A stretch of 64,000 nucleotides of DNA, from contig NC_079886.1 in the NCBI RefSeq assembly GCF_029227915.1, positions 4,526,001 to 4,590,000 of the forward strand, read 5' to 3'. Positions 38,321 to 52,261 of the stretch are shown piece by piece; the stretch's first letter is position 1; the number at the start of each line of letters is the position of its first letter. The stretch is from Hydractinia symbiolongicarpus. Its lineage: Eukaryota > Cnidaria > Hydrozoa > Anthoathecata > Hydractiniidae. Both the position numbers and the translations under genes were made by a program. The notes under the pieces were generated by a model. That model made no database searches and had not been told where the DNA came from. It was given only the letters and a program-made list of their open reading frames with translations.

Positions 38321-40200
38321 TAATTGAGTCATTTTTTGCTGTTGGACCAATCCTAGCTGTTAGCGCGCGCTGAAGCAATAGAGACAGTTTCAAAAATTAC
38401 ATTTCATTTCCTTTCTAACGGTGTCAGTCCGTTTGAGTTGCAATAGTTGGTTCACATATTTGTACCAACATGTATCTTGCGATATTTTTCTGATACAAAT
38501 AGGTTGCATCGCTTTTAACAGTGAAACGATTGACTGTGAGACTAAATTGAACTGATTATGGACTGTGCCCTTATAAATGTGATAAATGACACAATTGGAC
38601 TCCAAGAATTAACATTCTTCTTGCCTTGACACGATTGCCAGAACTCAGCCATTACACTGGGCGCTGTGGTAGCGGTTCATTTAAAAATTTAGATAAATAA
38701 GTCATTTTTTACTGTGGAACAAATCGTAGCCCTTAGTGGGCGGGGAAAAAATAGAGACAGTTTCAAAAACTACATATCATTGACTTTCTAACGGTATCAG
38801 TCCGTTTCAGTTACAACGGTTGCGTCACATATTCGTACCAACTTGTATTTAGCGATAATTTTCTAATATTACTAGGTTGCATTGCTTTTAACAGTGAAAC
38901 GATTCACTGTGGGACTTAATTCAACTGATTTTGGACGTTGACCTTATAATTGTAATAAATGAGACAATTGGACTCCAATAAATAAAATTCTTCTTAATTT
39001 GGCATGATTGCCGAAACTCAGCGATTACACTGGGCGCTCTGTTAGCGATTTAATTACAAATTTAGATAAACGAGTCGTTTTTTACTGTGGGACCAATCCT
39101 AGCTGTTAGCGCGCGCTGAAGAAATAGAGACAGTTTCAAAAACTACATTTCATTTCCTTTCTAACGGTGTCAGTTCGTTTGAGTTGCAATGGTTGGTTCA
39201 TATATTAGTACCAACATGTACTTTGCGATATTTTTCTGATACAAATAGGTTGCACTGCTTTTAACAGTGAAACGGATAACTGTGGGACTTAATTCAACTG
39301 ATTTTGGAATATGAGCTTATAAATGTGATAAATGACACAAGTGGGCTCCAAGAAATAACATTCTTTTTAATGTCACATGATTGCCCGAACTCAGCCATTA
39401 CATTGGGCGCTGTGGTAGCAGTTTATTTAAAAATTTAGATAAATAATTCATTTTTTGCTGTGGGAGCATTCGTAGCCGTTAACGGGCGGTGAAGAAATGG
39501 AGACAGTTTCAAAAATTACATATCATTGACTTTCTAACGGTATCAGTCCGTTTCAGTTACAACGGTTGCGTCACATATTCGTACCAACTTTTATTTAGCG
39601 ATAATTTTCTAATATTACTAGGTTGCATCGCTTTTAACAGTGAAACGATTTACTGTGGGACTTAATTCAACTGATTTTGGACTTTGACCTTATAATTGTG
39701 ATAAACAAGACAATTGGACTACAAGATATAAAATTCTTCTTAATTTGGCATAATTGCCGAAACTCCACGATTACACTGGGCGCTCTGTTAGCGATTTAAT
39801 TACAAATTTAGATAAATGAGTCATTTTTTACTGTGGGACCAATCCTAGCTGTTAGCGCGCGCTGAAGAAATAGAGACAGTTTCAAAAACTACATTTCATT
39901 TCCTTTCTAACGGTGTCAGTTCGTTTGAGTTGCAATGGTTGGTTCATATATTTGTACCAACATGTATTTTGCGATATATTTCTGATACAAATAGGTTGCA
40001 TCGCTTTTAACAGTGAAACGATCGACTGTGGGACTTAATTGAATTGATTTTGGAATATGAGCTTATAAATGTGACAAATGACACAAGTGGACTCCAAGAA
40101 ATAACATTCTTTTTAATTTGTCATGATTGCCCGAACTCAGCCATTACACTGGGCGCTGTGGTAGCGTTTCAGTTAAAAAGTTAGATAAATAAGTCATTTT

Positions 40201-40732
40201 TTACTGTGGGAGCAATCGCAGCTGTTAGCGGTCGGTGAAGAAATGGAGACAGTTTCAAAAACTACATATCATTGAATTTCTAACGGTATCAGTCCGTTTG
40301 AGTTACAACGGTTGCGTCACATATTCGTACCAACTTGTATTTAGCGATAATTTTCTAAAATTACTAGGTTGCATCGCTTTTAACAGTGAAACGATTCACT
40401 GTGGGACTTAATTCAACTGATTTTGGAGTTTGACCTTATAATTGTGATAAATGAGACAATTGGACTCCAAGAAAAAAAATTCTTCTTAATTTGGCATGAT
40501 TGCCGAAGCTCAGCGATTACACTGCGCACTCTGTTAACGATTTAATTACAAATTTAGATATATGAGTCACTTTATACTGTGGGACCAATCCTAGCTGTTA
40601 GCGCGCGCTTAAGAAATAGAGACAGTTTCAAACACTACATTTCATTTCCTGTCTATCGGTGGCAGTCCGTTTGAGTTGCAATGGTTGGTTCACATATTTG
40701 TACCAACATGTATTTTGCGATATTTTTCTGAT
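40201..40732 (+). repeat. Octamer-spaced duplicate segment, copy 1 (partner at 43184)
   Basis: It matches 43184-43715, 2,983 bp downstream, through linked rare variants: GCAATCGCAGCTGTTAGCGG, TTTTCTAAAATTACTA, GATATATGAGTCACTTTATAC, GCGCGCTTAAGAAATAG and CCTGTCTATCGGTGGCAG. Few differences were seen, for example CTGTTAACGA versus CTGTTAGCGA. Homology ends at CTGATGCAAATAGG versus CTGATACAAATAGG. Confidence 0.75.
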
Positions 40733-43180
40733 GCAAATAGGTTGCATCGCTTTTAACAGTGAAATGATTGACTGTGGGGCTAAATTGAACTGATTTTGGA
40801 CTGTGACCTTATAAATGTGAGAAATGACACAATTGGACTCCCACAAATAACATTCTTCTTAACTTGACGCGATTGCCAGAACTCAGCCATTTCACTGGGC
40901 GTTTTGGTAGCCCTTTATTTAAAAATTTAGGTAAATGAGTCATTTTTTACTGTGGAAGCAATCGTAGCCGTTAGCGGGCGGTGAAGAAATGGAGACAGTT
41001 TCAAAAACTACATATCATTGACTTTCTAACAGTATCACTCCGATTCAGTTACATCGGTTGCGTCACATATTCGTACCAACTTCTATTTAGCGATAATTGT
41101 GTAATAATACTAGGTTGCATCGCTTTTAACAGTGAAACGATTCACTGTGGGACTTAATTCAACTGATTTTGGACTTTGACCTTATAATTGTGATAAATGA
41201 GACAATTGGACTCCAAGAAATAAAATTCTTCTTATTTTGGCATGATTGCCGAAACTTAGCAATTACACTGGGCGCTGTGTTAGCGATTTATTTACAAACT
41301 TAGATAAATGACTCATTTTTTACTGTGGCACCAATCCTGGCTGTTAGCGCGCGCTGAAGAAATAGAGACAGTTTCAAAAACTACATTTCATTTCCTTTCT
41401 AACGGTGTCAGTCCGTTTGAGTTGCAATGGTTGGTTCACATATTTGTACCAACATGTATCTTGCGATGTTTTTCAGATACAAATAGGTTGCATCGTTTTT
41501 ACGAGTGAAACGATTGACTGTGGGACTTAATTGAACTGATTTTGGACTGTGACCTTATAAATGGGATAAATGAGACAAATGGACTCCAAGAAATAACATT
41601 CTTCTTAACTTGACACGATTGCCAGAACTCAGCGATTACACTGGGCGCTGTGGTAGCGCTTTATTTAAAAATTTAGATAATTGAGTCATTTTTTGCTGTT
41701 GGACCAATCCTAGCTGTTAGCGCGCGCTGAAGCAATAGAGACAGTTTCAAAAATTACATTTCATTTCCTTTCTAACGGTGTCAGTCCGTTTGAGTTGCAA
41801 TGGTTGGTTCACATATTTGTACCAACATGTATTTTGCGATATTTTTCTGATGCAAATAGGTTGCATCGCTTTTAACAGTGAAATGATTGACTGTGGGACT
41901 AAATTGAACTGATTTTGGAACGTGACCTTATAAATGTGATAAATGACACAATTGGACTCCCAGAAATAACATTCTTCTTAACTTGACGCGATTGCCAGAA
42001 CTCAAACATTTCACTGGGCGTTTTGGTAGCCCTTTATTTAAAAATTTAGGTAAATAAGTCATTTTATACTGTGGAAGCAATCGTAGCCGTTAGCGGGCGG
42101 TGAAGAAATGGAGACAGTTCAAAAACTACATATCATTGACTTTCTAACAGTATCAGTCCGATTCAGTTACATCGGTTGCGTCACATATTCGTACCAACTT
42201 CTATTTAGCGATAATTGTGTAATAATACTAGGTTGCATCGCTTTTAACAGTGAAACGATTCACTGTGGGACTTAATTCAACTGATTTTGGACTTTGACCT
42301 TATAATTGTGATAAATGAGACAATTGGACTCCAAGAAATAAAATTCTTCTTATTTTGGCATGATTGCCGAAACTTAGCAATTACACTGGGCGCTGTGTTA
42401 GCGATTTATTTACAAACTTAGATAAATGACTCATTTTTTACTGTGGCACCAATCCTAGCTGTTAGCGCGCGCTGAAGAAATAGAGACAGTTTCAAAAACT
42501 ACATTTCATTTCCTTTCTAACGGTGTCAGTCCGTTTGAGTTGCAATGGTTGGTTCACATATTTGTACCAACATGTATCTTGCGATGTTTTTCAGATACAA
42601 ATAGGTTGCATCGCTTTTAACAGTGAAACGATTGACTGTGAGACTAAGTTGAACTGATTTTGGACTGTGCCCTTATAAATGTGATAAATGAGACAATTGG
42701 ACTCCAAGAATTAACATTCTTCTTAATTTGGCATGACTGCCGAAGCTTAGCGATTACACTGGGCGCTGTGTTAGCGATTTGTTTACAAATTTAGATAAAT
42801 GAGTCATTTCTTACTGTTGGACCAACCCTAGCTGTTAGCGGGCGCTGAAGAAATAGAGACAGTTTCAAAAACTACAATTCATTTCGTTTCTGACGGTGTC
42901 AGTCCGTTTGAGTTGCAATGGTTGGTTCACATATTTGTACCAACATGTATTTTGCGATATTTTTCTGATGCAAATAGGTTGCATCGCTTTTAACAGTGAA
43001 ATGATTGACTGTGGGACTAAATTGAACTGATTTTGGAACGTGACCTTATAAATGTGATAAATGACACAATTGGACTCCCAGAAATAACATTCTTCTTAAC
43101 TTGACGCGATTGCCAGAACTCAGACATTTCACTGGGCGATTTGGTAGCCCTTTATTTAAAAATTTAGGTAAATAAGTCAT
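40664..43180 (+). repeat. Trimer HOR, ~1,118 bp period, ~2 copies
   Basis: The marker TTCTGATGCAAATAGG with GAAATGATTGACTG recurs at about 40728, 41847 and 42965. CATTTCACTGGGCG with TAGCCCTTTATTT and AATTTAGGTAAAT recurs near 40887, 42006 and 43125. Copies 1 and 2 agree until about 41490/42608, where CATCGTTTTTACGAG faces CATCGCTTTTAACAG. The third copy is only about 280 bp. Identity is lower than in the pentamer HOR. Confidence 0.7.
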
Positions 43181-43183
43181 TCT

Positions 43184-43715
43184 TTACTGTGGGAGCAATC
43201 GCAGCTGTTAGCGGTCGGTGAAGAAATGGAGACAGTTTCAAAAACTACATATCATTGAATTTCTAACGGTATCAGTCCGTTTCAGTTACAACGGTTGCGT
43301 CACATATTCGTACCAACTTGTATTTAGCGATAATTTTCTAAAATTACTACGTTGCATCGCTTTTAACAGTGAAACGATTCACTGTGGGACTTAATTCAAC
43401 TGATTTTGGAGTTTGACCTTATAATTGTGATAAATGAGACAATTGGACTCCAAGAAAAAAAATTCTTCTTAATTTGGCATGATTGCCGAAGCTCAGCGAT
43501 TACACTGCGCACTCTGTTAGCGATTTAATTACAAATTTAGATATATGAGTCACTTTATACTGTGGGACCAATCCTAGCTGTTAGCGCGCGCTTAAGAAAT
43601 AGAGACAGTTTCAAACACTACATTTCATTTCCTGTCTATCGGTGGCAGTCCGTTTGAGTTGCAATGGTTGGTTCACATATTTGTACCAACATGTATTTTG
43701 CGATATTTTTCTGAT
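43184..43715 (+). repeat. Octamer-spaced duplicate segment, copy 2
   Basis: Counterpart of 40201-40732 at +2,983 bp. It begins just where the trimer register at 40664-43180 breaks off (TCTTTACTGTGGGAGC), so two repeat registers meet at this T-tract. Confidence 0.72.
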
Positions 43716-45992
43716 ACAAATAGGTTGCATCGTTTTTACGAGTGAAACGATTGACTGTGGGACTTAATTGAACTGATTTTGGACTGTGCCCTTATAAATG
43801 TGATAAATGACACAACTGGACTCCAAGAATTAACATTCTTCTTGCCTTGACACGATTGCCAGAACTCAGCCATTACACTGGGCGCAGTGGTAGCGGTTCA
43901 TTTAAAAATTTAGATAAATAAGTCATTTTTTACTGTGGAACCAATCGTAGCCCTTAGTGGGCGGGGAAGAAATAGAGACAGTTTCAAAAACTACATATCA
44001 TTGACTTTCTAACGGTATCCGTCCGTTTCAGTTACAACGGTTGCGTCACATATTCGTACCAACTTTTATTTAGCGATAATGTTCTAATATTACTAGGTTG
44101 CATCGCTTTTAACAGTGAAACGATTCACTGTGGGACTTAATTCAACTGATTTTGGACTTTGACCTTATAATTGTGATAAACAAGACAATTGGACTCCAAG
44201 AAATAAAATTCTTCTTAATTTGGCATGATTGCCGAAACTCAGCGATTACACTGGGCGCTCTGTTAGCGATTTAATTACAAATTTAGATAAACGAGTCATT
44301 TTTTACTGTGGGACCAATCCTAGCTATTAGCGCGCGCTGAAGAAATAGAGACAGTTTCAAAAACTAGATTTCATTTCCTTTCTAACGGTGTCAGTTCGTT
44401 TGAGTTGCAATGGTTGGTTCATATATTTGTACCAACATGTATTTTGCGATATATTTCCGATACAAATAGGTTGCATCGCTTTTAACAGTGAGACGATTGA
44501 CTGTGTGACTTAATTGAACTGATTTTGGAATATGAGCTTATAAATGTGATAAATGACACAAGTGGACTCCAAGAAATAACATTCTTTTTAATTTATCATG
44601 ATTGCCCGAACTCAGCCATTACACTAGACGCTGTGGTGGCGGTTCATTTAAAATATAGATAAATAAGTCATTTTTTACTGTGGGAGCAATCGTAGCCGTT
44701 ATCGGGCGGTGAAGAAATGGAGACAGTTTCAAAAACTACATATCATTGACTTTCTAACGGTATCAGTCCGTTTCAGTTACAACGGTTGCGTCACATATTC
44801 GTACCAACTTGTATTTAGCGATAATTTTCTAATATTACTAGGTTGCATCGCTTTTAACAGTGAAACGATTCACTGTGGGACTTAATTCAACTGATTTTGG
44901 AGTTTGACCTTACAATTGTGATAAATGAGACCATTGGACTCCAAGAAATAAAATTCTTCTTAATTTGGCATGATTGCCGAAACTCAGCGATTACACTGGG
45001 CGCTCGGTTAGCGATTTAATTACAAACTTAGATAAATGAGTCATTTATTACTGTGGGACGAATCCTAGCTGTTAGCGCGTGCTGAAAAAATAGAGACAAT
45101 TTCAAAAACTACATTTCATTTCCATTCTAACGGTGTCAGTCCGTTTTAGTTGCAATGGTTGGTTCATATATTTGTACCAACATGTATTTAGCGATAGTGT
45201 TCTGATACTACTAAGTTGCATCGCTTTTAACAGTGAAACGATCGACTGTGGGACTTAATTGAATTGATTTTGGAATATGAGCTTATAAATGTGACAAATG
45301 ACACAAGTGGACTCCAAGAAATAACATTCTTTTTAATTTGTCATGATTGCCCGAACTCAGCCATTACCTGGGCGCTGTGGTAGCGTTTCAGTTAAAAATT
45401 TAGATAAATAAGTCATTTTTTACTGTGGGAGCAATCGCAGACCTTACTGGGCGGTGAAGAAATGGAGACTGTTTCAAAAACTATATATCATTGACTTTCT
45501 AACGGTATCAGTCCGTTTCAGTTACAACGGTTGCGTCACATAATCGCACCACCTAGTACTTAGCCATAATTTTCTAATATTACTAGGTTGTATTGCTTTT
45601 AACGGTGAAACGTTTCACTGTGGGACTTAATTCAACTGATTTTGGATGATTTTGACCTTATAATTGTGATAAATGAGACAATTGGACTCCAAGAAATAAA
45701 ATTCTTCTTATTTTGGCATGATTGCCGAAACTTAGCGATTACACTGGGCGCTGTGTTAGCGATTTATTTACAAACTTAGATAAATAACTTATTTTTTACT
45801 GTGGCACCAATCCTAGCTGTTAGCGCGCGCTGAAAAAATAGAGACAGTTTTAAAAACTACATTTCATTTCCTTTCTAACGGTGTCAGTCCGTTTGAGTTG
45901 CAGTGGTTGGTTCACATATTTGTACCAACATGTATCTTGCGATGTTTTTCAGATACAAATAGGTTGCATCGCTTTTACCAGTGAAACGATTG

Positions 45993-46425
45993 ATTGTGGG
46001 ACTAAATTGAATTGATTTTGCACTGTGACCTTATAAATGTGATAAATGACACAATTGGACTCCAAGAATTAACATTCTTCTTAATTTGGCATGACTGCCG
46101 AAGCTTAGCGATTACACTGGGCGCTGTGTTAGCGATTTGCTTACAAATTTAGATAAATGAGTCATTTTTTACTGTGGGACCAATCCTAGCTGTTAGCTGG
46201 CGCTGAAGAAATAGAGACAGTTTCAAAAACTACAATTCATTTCCTTTCTGACGGTGTCAGTCCGTTTGAGTTGCAATGGTTGGTTCACATATTTGTACCA
46301 ACATGTATTTTGCGATATTTTTCTGATACAAATAGGTTGCATCGTTTTTACGAGTGAAACGATTGACTGTGGGACTTAATTGAGCTGATTTTGGACTGTG
46401 ACCTTATAAATGGGATAAATGAGAC
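45993..46425 (+). repeat. Two-unit module with TTTTACGAG junction, occurrence 3 of 3
   Basis: It has TTTTGCACTGTGACC, AAGAATTAACATTC, CTGCCGAAGCTTAGCG and TTTGCTTACAAATTTAG, then CATCGTTTTTACGAGTGAAACG and AATGGGATAAATGAG. Unlike occurrences 1 and 2, the second unit turns near 46440 to AGAATTAACATTC with CTTGCCTTGACGCG, so the module is cut by a later exchange. Confidence 0.65.
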
Positions 46426-48531
46426 AATTGGACTCCAAGAATTAACATTCTTCTTGCCTTGACGCGATTGCCAGAACTTAGCCATTACACTGGGCGCTGT
46501 GGTAGCGGTTCATTTAAAAATTTAGATAAAAAAGTCATTTTTTACTGTGAGAGCATTCGTAGCCGTTAACGGGCGGTGAAGAAATGGAGACAGTTTCAAA
46601 AATTACATATCATTGACTTTCTAACGGTATCAGTCCGTTTCAGTTACAACGGTTTTGTCACATATTCGTACCTACTTTTATTTAGCGATAATTTTCTAAT
46701 ATTAGTAGGTTGCATCGCTTTTAACAGTGAAACGATTTACTGTGGGACTTAATTCAAGTGATTTTGGACTTTGACCTTATAATTGTGATAAACAAGACAA
46801 TTGGACTCCAAGAAATAAAATTCTTCTTAATTTGGCATAATTGCCGAAACTCCACGATTACACTGGGCGCTCTGTTAGGGATTTAATTACAAAATTAGAT
46901 AAACGAGTCATTTTTTACTGTGGGACCAATCCTAACTGTTAGCGCGCGCTGAAGAAATAGAGACAGTTTCAAAAACTACATTTCATTTCCTTTCTAACGG
47001 TGTCAGTTCGTTTGAGTTGCAATGGTTGGTTCATATATTAGTACCAACATGTACTTTGCGATATTTTTCTGATACAAATAGGTTGCACTGCTTTTAACAG
47101 TGAAACGATTGACTGTGGGACTTAATTGAACTGATTTTGGAATATGAGCTTGTAAATGTGATAAATAACACAAGTGGACTCCAAGAAATAACATTCTTTT
47201 TAATTTGTCATGATTGCCCGAACTCAGCCATTACACTAGGCGCTGTGGTGGCGGTTCATTTAAAACTTAGATAAATAAGTCATTTTTTACTGTGGGAGTA
47301 GTCGTAGCCGTTATCGGGCGGTGAAGAAATGGAGACAGTTTCATAAACTACATATCATTGACTTTCTAACGGTATCAGTCCGTTTCAGTTACAACGGCTG
47401 CGTCACATATTCGTACCAACTTGTATTTAGCGATAATTTTCTAATATTATAAGGTTGCATCGCTTTTAACAGTGAAACGATTCACTGTGGGACTTAATTC
47501 AACTGATTTTATAGTTTGACCTCACAATTGTGATAAATGAGACCATTGGACTCCAAGAAATAAAATTCTTCTTAATTTGGCATGATTGCCGAAACTCAGC
47601 GATTACACTGGGCGCTTTGTTAGCGATTTAATTACAAATTTAGATAAAAGAGTCATTTTTTACTGTGGGACCAATCCTAGGTGTTAGCGCGCGCTGAAGA
47701 AATAGAGACAGTTTCAAAAACTACATTTCATTTCCTTTCTAGCGGTGTCAGTTCGTTTGAGTTGCAATGGTTGGTTCATATATTAGTACCAACATGTATT
47801 TTGCGATATTTTTCTGATACAAACAGGTTGCATCGCTTTTAACAGTGATACGATTGACTGTGGGACTAAATTGAACTGATTTTGGACTGTGACTTTATAA
47901 ATGTGATAAATGACACAATTGGACTTCAAGAAATAACATTCTTCTTAACTTGACGCGATTGCCAGAACTCAGCCATTACACTGGGCGCTGTGGTAGTGCT
48001 TTATTTAAGAATTTAGATAAATAAGTCATTTTTTACTGTGGGAGCAATCGTAGCCGTTAGCGGGCAGTGAAGAAATGGACACAGTTTCAAAAACTACATA
48101 TCATTGACTTTCTAACGGTATCAGTCCGTTTCAATTACAACAGTTGCGTCACATATTCGTACCAACTTATATTTAGCGATAATTTTCTAATATTACTAGG
48201 TTGCATCGCTTTTAACAGTCAAACGATTCACTGTGGGACTTAATTCAACTGATTTTGGAGCTTGACCTTATAAATGTGATAAATGAGACAATTGGACTCC
48301 AAGAAATAAAATTCTTTTTAATTTGGCATGATAGCCGAAACTCCACGATTACACTGGGCGCTCTGTTAGCGATTTAATTACAAATTTAGATAAAAGAGTC
48401 ATTTTTTGCTGTGGGACCAATCCTAGGTGTTAGCGCGCGCTGAAGAAATAGAGACAGTTTCAAAAACTACATTTCATTTCCTTTCTAGCGGTGTCAGTTC
48501 GTTTGAGTTGCAATGGTTGGTTCATATATTT

Positions 48532-50396
48532 GTACCAACATGTATTTTGCGATATTTTTCTGATACAAATAGGTTGCACCGCTTTTAACAGTGAAACGAT
48601 TGACTGTGGGACTTAATTCAACTGATTTTGGAGTTTGACCTTATAATTGTGATAAATGAGACAATTGGACTCCAAGAAATAAAATTCTTCTTAATTTGTT
48701 ATGATTGCCGAAACTCAGCAATTACACTGGGCGCTATGTTAGCGATTTAATTACAAATTTAGATAAATGAGTCATTTTTTACTGTGGGACGAATCCTAGC
48801 TGTTAGCGCGTGCTGAAGAAATAGAGACAGTTTCATAAACGACATTTCATTTCCTTTCTAACGGTGTCAGTCCGTTTGAGTTGCAATGGTTGGTTCACAT
48901 ATTTGTACCAACATGTATTTTGAGATATTTTTCTGATACAAGTAGGTTGCATCCCTTTTAACAGTGAAACGATTGACTGTGGGACTAAATTGAACTGATT
49001 TTGGACTGTGACCTTATAAATGTGATAAATGACACAATTGGACTTCAAGATATAACATTCTTCTTAACTTGACGCGATTGCCAGAACTCAGCCATTACAC
49101 TGGGCGCTGTGGTAGTGCTTTATTTAAAAATTTAGATAAATAAGTCATTTTTTACTGTGGGAGCAATCGTAGCCGTTAGCGGGCGGTGAAGAAATGGAGA
49201 CAGTTTCAAAAACTACATATCATTGACTTTCTAACGGTATCAGTCCGTTTCAGTTACAACGGTTGCGTCACATATTCGTAACAACTTATATTTAGCGATA
49301 ATTTTCTAATATTACTAGGTTGCATCGCTTTTAACAGTCAAACGATTCACTGTGGGACTTAATTCAACTGATTTTGGAGTTTGACCTTATAATTGTGATA
49401 AATGAGACAATTCGATTCCAAGAAATAAAATTCTTTTTAATTTGGCATGATTGCCGAAACTCAGCGATTACACTGAGCGCTCTGTTAGCGATTTAATTAA
49501 AAATTTAGATAAATGAGTCATTTTTTACTGTGGGACGAATCCTAGCTGTTAGCGCGTGCTGAAGAAATAGAGACAGTTTCAAAAACTACATTTCATTTCC
49601 ATTCTAACAGTGTCAGTCCGTTTGAGTTGCAATGGTTGGTTCATATATTTGTACCAACATGTATTTTGCGATATTTTTCTGATACAAATGGGTTGCACCG
49701 CCTATAAGAGTGAAACGATTGACTGTGGGACTTAATTGAACTGATTTTGGAATATGAGCTTATAAATGTGATAAATGACACAAGTGGACTCCAAGAAATA
49801 ACATTCTTTTTAATTTGTCATGATTGCCCGAACACAGCCATTACACTGGGCGCTGTGGTGGCGGTTCATTTAAAAATTTAGATAAATAAGTCATTTTTTA
49901 CTGTGGGAGCAATCGTAGCCGTTAGCGGGCGGTGAAGAAATGGAGACAGTTTCAAAAACTACATATCATTGACTTTCTAACGGTATCAGTCCGTTTCAGT
50001 TACAACGGTTGCGTCACATATTCGTACCAACTTGTATTTAGCGATAATTTTCTAATATTACTAGGTTGCATTGCTTTTAACAGTGAAACGATTCACTGTG
50101 GGACTTAATTCAACTGTGTTTGGAGTTTGACCTTATAATTGTGATAAATGAGACAATTGGACTCCAAGAAATAAAATTCTTTTTAATTTGGCATGATTGC
50201 CGAAACTCGAAGATTACACTGGGCGCTCTGTTAGCGATTTAATTACAAATTTAGATAAATGAGTCATTTTTTACTGTGGGACCAATCCTTGGTGTTAGCG
50301 CGCGCTGAAGAAATGGAGACAGTTTCAAAAACTACATTTCATTTCCTTTCTAACTGTGTCAGTTCGTTTGAGTTGCAATGGTTGGTTCATATATTA
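48532..50396 (+). repeat. Pentamer HOR, copy 1 (1,865 bp)
   Basis: First full copy of the five-monomer unit. It starts after ATATTT (T at 48531), where the next copy has ATATTA (A at 50396). Unit order by anchor is 48603 A, 48976 B, 49349 A, 49722 B and 50095 A. Site states that vary between copies: 48893 G, 49051 T, 49436 T, 49606 A, 49708 G, 49860 G and 50211 A. Confidence 0.93.
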
Positions 50397-52261
50397 GTAC
50401 CAACATGTATTTTGCGATATTTTTCTGATACAAATAGGTTGCACCGCTTTTAACAGTGAAACGATTGACTGTGGGACTTAATTCAACTGATTTTGGAGTT
50501 TGACCTTATAATTGTGATAAATGAGACAATTGGACTCCAAGAAATAAAATTCTTCTTAATTTGTTATGATTGCCGAAACTCAGCAATTACACTGGGCGCT
50601 ATGTTAGCGATTTAATTACAAATTTAGATAAATGAGTCATTTTTTACTGTGGGACGAATCCTAGCTGTTAGCGCGTGCTGAAGAAATAGAGACAGTTTCA
50701 TAAACGACATTTCATTTCCTTTCTAACGGTGTCAGTCCGTTTGAGTTGCAATGGTTGTTTCACATATTTGTACCAACATGTATTTTGAGATATTTTTCTG
50801 ATACAAGTAGGTTGCATCCCTTTTAACAGTGAAACGATTGACTGTGGGACTAAATTGAACTGATTTTGGACTGTGACCTTATAAATGTGATAAATGACAC
50901 AATTGGACTTCAAGAAATAACATTCTTCTTAACTTGACGCGATTGCCAGAACTCAGCCATTACACTGGGCGCTGTGGTAGTGCTTTATTTAAAAATTTAG
51001 ATAAATAAGTCATTTTTTACTGTGGGAGCAATCGTAGCCGTTAGCGGGCGGTGAAGAAATGGAGACAGTTTCAAAAACTACATATCATTGACTTTCTAAC
51101 GGTATCAGTCCGTTTCAGTTACAACGGTTGCGTCACATATTCGTAACAACTTATATTTAGCGATAATTTTCTAATATTACTAGGTTGCATCGCTTTTAAC
51201 AGTCAAACGATTCACTGTGGGACTTAATTCAACTGATTTTGGAGTTTGACCTTATAATTGTGATAAATGAGACAATTCGATTCCAAGAAATAAAATTCTT
51301 CTTAATTTGGCATGATTGCCGAAACTCAGCGATTACACTGAGCGCTCTGTTAGCGATTTAATTAAAAATTTAGATAAATGAGTCATTTTTTACTGTGGGA
51401 CGAATCCTAGCTGTTAGCGCGTGCTGAAGAAATAGAGACAGTTTCAAAAACTACATTTCATTTCCATTCTAACAGTGTCAGTCCGTTTGAGTTGCAATGG
51501 TTGGTTCATATATTTGTACCAACATGTATTTTGCGATATTTTTCTGATACAAATGGGTTGCACCGCCTATAAGAGTGAAACGATTGACTGTGGGACTTAA
51601 TTGAACTGATTTTGGAATATGAGCTTATAAATGTGATAAATGACACAAGTGGACTCCAAGAAATAACATTCTTTTTAATTTGTCATGATTGCCCGAACAC
51701 AGCCATTACACTGGGCGCTGTGGTGGCGGTTCATTTAAAAATTTAGATAAATAAGTCATTTTTTACTGTGGGAGCAATCGTAGCCGTTAGCGGGCGGTGA
51801 AGAAATGGAGACAGTTTCAAAAACTACATATCATTGACTTTCTAACGGTATCAGTCCGTTTCAGTTACAACGGTTGCGTCACATATTCGTACCAACTTGT
51901 ATTTAGCGATAATTTTCTAATATTACTAGGTTGCATTGCTTTTAACAGTGAAACGATTCACTGTGGGACTTAATTCAACTGTGTTTGGAGTTTGACCTTA
52001 TAATTGTGATAAATGAGACAATTGGACTCCAAGAAATAAAATTCTTTTTAATTTGGCATGATTGCCGAAACTCGAAGATTACACTGGGCGCTCTGTTAGC
52101 GATTTAATTACAAATTTAGATAAATGAGTCATTTTTTACTGTGGGACCAATCCTTGGTGTTAGCGCGCGCTGAAGAAATGGAGACAGTTTCAAAAACTAC
52201 ATTTCATTTCCTTTCTAACTGTGTCAGTTCGTTTGAGTTGCAATGGTTGGTTCATATATTA
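50397..52261 (+). repeat. Pentamer HOR, copy 2 (1,865 bp)
   Basis: Anchors are 50468, 50841, 51214, 51587 and 51960. States at the seven variable sites, in the same order as copy 1: T, A, C, A, G, G, A. The junction with copy 1 brings two class A units together (50095 and 50468), breaking A/B alternation. Confidence 0.93.

Larger units (their letters stand above)
34745..48531 (+). repeat. Subarray IV: mixed class A/B monomers, several local registers
   Basis: Anchors are 34807, 35180, 35553, 35926, 36298, 36671, 37044, 37417, 37788, 38160, 38533, 38906, 39279, 39652, 40025, 40398, 40771, 41144, 41517, 41890, 42262, 42635, 43008, 43381, 43754, 44127, 44500, 44872, 45245, 45617, 45993, 46366, 46739, 47112, 47484, 47857 and 48230. 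A and B types broadly alternate but are often chimeric: the unit at 37417 starts as class B and turns to class A near 37620. The unit at 45617 is 376 bp long because of TTTGGATGATTTTGACC near 45644. Rare marked units recur far apart, such as GGTATGACCGCCGAAAC (about 24841, 27450 and 36029) and GCTGAAGCAATA (about 28311, 38369 and 41728). No non-satellite sequence. Confidence 0.85.
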